Assembly (NCBI GenBank): GCA_020053565.1
Contig: JAGVMY010000178.1
Span: 1 to 8,680, forward strand
Direction of reading: 5' to 3'
DNA: 8,680 nt
Origin: Thermodesulfovibrionales bacterium
Lineage (GTDB): Bacteria > Nitrospirota > Thermodesulfovibrionia > Thermodesulfovibrionales > SM23-35
The translations under genes and the position numbers were made by a program. Under the pieces are notes generated by a model. It searched no databases, was not told where the DNA came from, and was given only the letters and a program-made list of their open reading frames with translations. Shown one piece after another: positions 5,559-8,680 of this stretch. How positions within the stretch are numbered: the stretch's first letter is position 1; every line of letters starts with the position of its first letter.

Positions 5559-6242
5559 TCAACTCTTTTGGATGATAATGACAACATTCGGGTCTGCAAA
5601 GGACATAGTTGCGCTATCACATGGTTTCGCCTCTATAATTTTTTCATCAGGGTATCCAAGCCTTTCACACACATATAGTGTAAGTTGTAAGTGATGAGTG
5701 AAAAATGAAGAGTGAAGAACTTTTACAATTTCCGAAGGGTTATTCTCTTTATCAGTAAGAATAGCTATTTTTTTATACTTCTTGAGTAATAAAGGAATAT
5801 CTTTTAGTTCATAGTTGAGCTTTCTCCTTTTTGTTGGATCAGGACCGCCATGAAGGCTTATGAGCAACGCATCATCCCATGGCTCCTTTATTCTTGAGAA
5901 TGCTATCTGAATGCTTGATAGGTCAGGAAGTATCTCCACTCTTTCTTTTCCAAATTCATTGATAATCCTTCTCCCAATACCAAAAAACATAGGGTCTCCA
6001 GAGGCAAGAAGGGAAATCATTGCTGATTGCTGAGTACTGATTGCTGATTTCATGTAATTGATTGTCTCATCAACAGTATCTATCACCATAACCTTATCTT
6101 TCACTATCTCGAATTCTTCATATCTTTTGAAGACATCAAAGAGCCTGTGAGATGCAAGAATGATTTCTGAGTTACACACAATCTCCCTCGTCTTTTCATC
6201 AAAAGGTTTATAGCCAATTCCTATGACATAGATTTTAGTCAT
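5559..6242 (-). CDS. cbiE: Cobalt-precorrin-7 / precorrin-6Y C5-methyltransferase subunit CbiE
   Basis: CbiE transfers a methyl group from S-adenosylmethionine to C5 of the corrin precursor in cobalamin synthesis. The 227-residue product begins with the family's glycine-rich strand (IYVIGIGY, 4-11), contains LLASGDPMFFGIGRR (78-92) for cofactor binding, LPDLSSIQIAFSRI (105-118), and the YVCERLGYPDEKI segment (190-202). It is the stand-alone N-terminal half of CobL; no CbiT follows and no other cobalamin gene is in view. Residues 66-75 and 175-189 are encoded by heptanucleotide tandem repeats and look like extra loops relative to typical CbiE. No convincing Shine-Dalgarno site precedes ATG; a GGGAG lies about 23 nt upstream, too far to be standard. 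It is divergent from moeB. Confidence 0.9.
   Translation of the reverse strand: MTKIYVIGIGYKPFDEKTREIVCNSEIILASHRLFDVFKRYEEFEIVKDKVMVIDTVDETINYMKSAISTQQSAMISLLASGDPMFFGIGRRIINEFGKERVEILPDLSSIQIAFSRIKEPWDDALLISLHGGPDPTKRRKLNYELKDIPLLLKKYKKIAILTDKENNPSEIVKVLHSSFFTHHLQLTLYVCERLGYPDEKIIEAKPCDSATMSFADPNVVIIIQKS
5677..5718 (+). repeat. Degenerate heptanucleotide tandem repeat inside cbiE (six units)
   Basis: Plus-strand units in register: AGTGTAA, GTTGTAA, GTGATGA, GTGAAAA, ATGAAGA, GTGAAGA, consensus near GTGAAGA. The array encodes residues 175-189 of CbiE on the other strand, giving a Ser/Phe/Thr/His-rich stretch just before the conserved YVCER motif. Confidence 0.7.
6019..6046 (+). repeat. Heptanucleotide tandem repeat inside cbiE (four units)
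   Basis: Plus-strand units ATTGCTG, ATTGCTG, AGTACTG, ATTGCTG: three identical copies and one variant, followed by a decayed ATTTCAT. It encodes residues 66-75 (SAISTQQSAM) just before the conserved LLASGDP motif. Both arrays in this gene have the same 7-nt period but different sequences. Confidence 0.78.
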
Positions 6243-6295
6243 ATATATAACTTACAATAATTGAATTCTCCCTAAAAATACTACAATCTTCTCTC

Positions 6296-6325
6296 TTGAA
6301 AAAATGAAATTTTATTACTTATTAT
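6296..6325 (+). promoter_or_regulatory. Possible promoter of moeB
   Basis: TTGAAA (6296-6301), 18-nt spacer, TATTAT (6320-6325), matching 5 of 6 at each hexamer. The start would be near 6332, leaving about 35 nt of leader that includes the GGAG site. The surrounding DNA is AT-rich, so chance matches are likely. Confidence 0.4.
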
Positions 6326-6356
6326 TAACACTGAAAGCAAAATGATTAACTGTATT

Positions 6357-6360
6357 GGAG
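6357..6360 (+). promoter_or_regulatory. Ribosome binding site deciding the moeB start
   Basis: GGAG followed by AAAATA and then ATG at 6367. The in-frame TTG at 6355 overlaps this site, so it is not the start. Confidence 0.7.
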
Positions 6361-6366
6361 AAAATA

Positions 6367-7101
6367 ATGAAACTTACTGAAGAAGAACGTAAACGATACC
6401 ACAGACAGATGATGATGGATGGCTGGGGTGAAACGACACAGGAAAAACTCAAGAACTCAACTGTATTCATCGCAGGAGCAGGAGGTCTTGGTTCGCCAGT
6501 AGCACTATATCTTGCTGCTGCAGGAATAGGCCATATACGGATCTGTGATTTTGATTCTCCTGACCTGACAAACCTCAACAGACAGATACTTCATAACCAT
6601 ACAAGGATAGGTACGAATAAAGCAATTTCAGGGAAACTCACGCTCTCAGAATTGAACCCGAATGTAAAAGTAACTGCACTTACTGAGAAGATAGTTACTG
6701 AAAATATTGATGAGCTTGTGGATAACGCAGACATTATCGTTGACTGTATGGACAACTTTCCTACAAGGTATCTCTTAAATGAATCTGCGATCAGGAAGAA
6801 TATCCCTATGGTTCATGGAAGTATATGGGGTATGGATGGGAGACTCACTTTCATACAGTCTCCTGAGACGCCTTGCCTTCGCTGCATTTTCCATGAGCCA
6901 CCTCCGGGTGAGGTCTTCCCGGTTCTCGGTGCAACCCCTGGTGTTATAGGCTCGCTTCAAGCTCTTGAAACCATTAAATACCTGACCGGTATTGGTAAAA
7001 ACATCAAAGGAAAACTCCTCGTATGGGATGGAGGCAAGACTGAATTCAGAATTTTTAAGGCTGTAAAAGACCCGAACTGCCCTGTATGCGGAAATAAATA
7101 A
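6367..7101 (+). CDS. moeB: MoeB/ThiF/HesA-type sulfur-carrier adenylyltransferase
   Basis: Proteins of this E1-like family adenylate the C-terminal glycine of a small sulfur carrier (MoaD for MoeB, ThiS for ThiF) so that sulfur can be loaded. The 244-residue product shows the nucleotide-binding GAGGLGS (37-43), the DFDSPDLTNLNRQ segment (61-73) with Asp and Arg that contact ATP, DCMDNFPTRY (126-135), and two Cys pairs, C170-C173 and C238-C241, that would bind zinc. The region around 181-199 (EVFPVLGATPGVIGSLQA) has no cysteine for a thioester, as in MoeB. MoeB is favoured over ThiF by the convergent moeA neighbour; the sequence alone does not settle it. No moaD is in view. The start is ATG, with GGAG 6 nt upstream. 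Confidence 0.85.
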   Translation: MKLTEEERKRYHRQMMMDGWGETTQEKLKNSTVFIAGAGGLGSPVALYLAAAGIGHIRICDFDSPDLTNLNRQILHNHTRIGTNKAISGKLTLSELNPNVKVTALTEKIVTENIDELVDNADIIVDCMDNFPTRYLLNESAIRKNIPMVHGSIWGMDGRLTFIQSPETPCLRCIFHEPPPGEVFPVLGATPGVIGSLQALETIKYLTGIGKNIKGKLLVWDGGKTEFRIFKAVKDPNCPVCGNK

Positions 7102-7136
7102 ACCCTGTTAGAAAGCACAGTCCTTTCTAACGGGGT
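7102..7136 (-). terminator. Strong hairpin between moeB and moeA, best fit as moeA terminator
   Basis: Fourteen paired positions (7102-7115 with 7123-7136), all Watson-Crick except one G-T, enclose a 7-nt loop. On the minus strand the stem is followed by the T-rich TTATTTATTT, as expected of an intrinsic terminator for the moeA gene ending at 7142. On the plus strand only AAAATTCA follows, so it is a weaker terminator for moeB. The arms contain CCCTGTTAGA and TCTAACGGGG, close to the ends of the segment at 2196-2323. Confidence 0.65.
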
Positions 7137-7141
7137 AAAAT

Positions 7142-8680
7142 TCACCCAGCCTCATACATCACCTTACCCATGTCCGATATATCATACCCTCCAAGCCCAA
7201 CGACCATTCCCCTGAATTCGGCATCTTCCTTTATAATGTTTATGAGATGCTGGAGCATCTCTGTCTCAAAGAACTCACGTGGTATCGCAAGATCGTATCT
7301 CTCATTTGCAACAGGAATAAAATCGAGATTGAGTGCTCTTGCTGATGCGAGGATTGCAAGGCCTGTGTCTGCAACCCCTGTAAGCACTGCAGATGCAACA
7401 CCCATATGAGTGTATTCTTCCCTCTCATACCCTTTCACATCTTCTGGTTTTATACCGAGTTCTCTCAAACACTTGTCTGTGAGAAGTCTCGTTCCCGCAC
7501 CTGACTGCCTGTTCACAAACACCACATCACTCCTTATTAAATCCTCAAATCCTCTTATGTTTTTGGGGTTGCCTTTCAGCACGAGAAGACCTTGTTCCCG
7601 ATAGATAAGATTGATAAGAATAATCTTTTTGTCAGAGAGAAGTTTCTTTATAACTGGTACATTGTATTCACCTGTCTCCTCATCAAGCAAATGAGTACCT
7701 GACAGATGTGCTTCGCCTCTCTTTAATGCCATCAGACCACCCATTGAGCCCACATGAGCCGATGAAAAAGAAAATTTCGGGCATCTCTTTTTCAAGATAT
7801 TCGCAAGCAGATCGAGTGCATTGTCATGGCTCCCGATGCAGACTATCGTATGTTCAATATCACTCTTAGATCTCATGAGTTCTACATTCACCTCTGTACC
7901 TGCGCCAATACCTTCTGACATGGCTGGTATCCGAACAAATCCATCAGCACGAACAAGAGACATAAGTACACCTGCTCCACGACTCACAGGAGTTGCGATA
8001 AAATTATCCCCGACTTTTCCCACCTTAACCCTCAGGAACTCCTCCTGTCCAAGTGCAGATGCAACCTGTCGTGAAATTTTTGCCTTGAGTATTTCAGGTT
8101 CTTCGATTTCAAGGCCCTGCCTTCGGTAGATAAACGGCTTTGCAAATAACTGAAATGTGATGTATGCAGAGACAGGATAGCCTGGAATTCCAAGCACTGG
8201 CTTGCCTCTTACCCAACCAAGGATAACAGGCTTGCCCGGCTTAATGTTCACCCCATGGAGGAGTACCTCTCCAAGCTCATTGATAACCTTTGCAGTAAAG
8301 TCCTCTGAACCAGCAGATGCACCCGCATTCACTACGACCAAATCTCCTATAGTAAGGGCATCCAGTATCCCTTTTTTCAGCTCCTCAATCTTGTCAGGTA
8401 CAATCTTAAACCTGACAGGCTCACCTCCCCACTCGGAGATAAGACTACTGAGGATTCTTGAGTTATATTCAATGATATCACCTTTTTTTAACTCTCCCCC
8501 TGCCTCCACAAGTTCTGTACCCGTTGGGATAACCACAACCTTCGGCCTTTTCCTTACCATCACCTCTACATGTCCACCTGCAAGCATTGCGCCTATATCA
8601 ACAGGTCTTATCCTGTGGTTCTCAGGGAGTATCAATTCAGTTACAACGATATCCTCACCGATCACTCTCACATGCTGCCA
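7142..8680 (-). CDS. moeA: MoeA-type molybdopterin molybdenumtransferase with C-terminal PBP-like domain (5' end outside window)
   Basis: 512 residues are visible. The frame stays open to the window edge (residues WQHVRVIGED in the first codons), so the GTG at 8671 is not the true start and about the first third of MoeA is missing. MoeA inserts molybdate (or tungstate) into adenylated molybdopterin. Visible are the central domain with IPTGTELV (51-58; TGDEL is usual), NAGASAGSEDFTAK (118-131), KPGKP (147-151) and GIPGYPVSA (164-172), then the C-terminal beta domain (about 212-270). From about 277 a PBP-like domain follows: GSHDNALDLL (283-292), GEAHLSGTHLLD (322-333), TGEYN (336-340), NRQSGAGTR (390-398). 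Such MoeA-PBP fusions are known in archaea and anaerobic bacteria; the extra domain resembles molybdate/tungstate-binding or sensing domains, which is inference. It converges on moeB. Confidence 0.93.
   Translation of the reverse strand, partial: WQHVRVIGEDIVVTELILPENHRIRPVDIGAMLAGGHVEVMVRKRPKVVVIPTGTELVEAGGELKKGDIIEYNSRILSSLISEWGGEPVRFKIVPDKIEELKKGILDALTIGDLVVVNAGASAGSEDFTAKVINELGEVLLHGVNIKPGKPVILGWVRGKPVLGIPGYPVSAYITFQLFAKPFIYRRQGLEIEEPEILKAKISRQVASALGQEEFLRVKVGKVGDNFIATPVSRGAGVLMSLVRADGFVRIPAMSEGIGAGTEVNVELMRSKSDIEHTIVCIGSHDNALDLLANILKKRCPKFSFSSAHVGSMGGLMALKRGEAHLSGTHLLDEETGEYNVPVIKKLLSDKKIILINLIYREQGLLVLKGNPKNIRGFEDLIRSDVVFVNRQSGAGTRLLTDKCLRELGIKPEDVKGYEREEYTHMGVASAVLTGVADTGLAILASARALNLDFIPVANERYDLAIPREFFETEMLQHLINIIKEDAEFRGMVVGLGGYDISDMGKVMYEAG

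Noticed and set aside
5677..6046. The cbiE heptamer arrays as a CRISPR
   Set aside because: Units are 7 nt, contiguous, degenerate and lack spacers; they are coding tandem repeats.
6355..6366. TTG at 6355 as start of moeB
   Set aside because: It overlaps the GGAG site that fits the ATG at 6367.

Overview
This is a bacterial chromosomal window: Shine-Dalgarno sites and sigma70-type promoters are visible, and no rRNA, tRNA, CRISPR array or intact transposase gene was recognised. A MoeA protein with a C-terminal periplasmic-binding-like domain, an isolated cobalamin gene (cbiE) and nitrogen-regulator-like soluble histidine kinases would fit an anaerobic or thermophilic-type lineage such as Nitrospirota or Desulfobacterota. 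That placement is inference from gene content and is not secure.

Left block, minus strand, 1-2180. A promoter with consensus hexamers and a dyad across its -35 drives a tight operon: a 53-residue XRE helix-turn-helix protein too short for the annotator's usual cutoff, a soluble PAS histidine kinase, a receiver protein with a GYF_2-like N-terminal module, and the first 55 codons of a second response regulator cut by the window edge. The last two genes are almost touching. Leucine codon choice here (12 TTA of 22 in the GYF-receiver gene) differs sharply from scpB to the right (2 of 24), so the block may have been acquired.

Junction, 2181-2338. A 128-bp segment is bounded by near-perfect 13-bp inverted repeats and contains a 9-bp direct repeat; it looks like a transposon relic or miniature element. 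Just beyond it, on the same strand, lies a second kinase with an N-terminal receiver domain (2339-3445) and its own extended -10 promoter.

Centre, plus strand, 3605-5492. A 54-residue very basic protein, scpB (chromosome segregation) and a secreted LysM3-NlpC/P60 wall hydrolase. The first two genes lack a Shine-Dalgarno site and have promoter-like hexamers almost touching the start codon, so leaderless transcripts are possible.

Right, 5559-8680. cbiE (minus) stands back to back with a moeB/thiF-type adenylyltransferase (plus), which converges on a large moeA-type gene (minus) that runs off the window. moeB and moeA both belong to molybdenum cofactor synthesis; a strong hairpin separates them. 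cbiE carries two in-frame stretches of degenerate heptanucleotide tandem repeats, the most striking small-scale structure in the window. The 66-bp gap between the hydrolase gene and cbiE shows nothing I can support. No gene-free stretch exceeds 300 bases.
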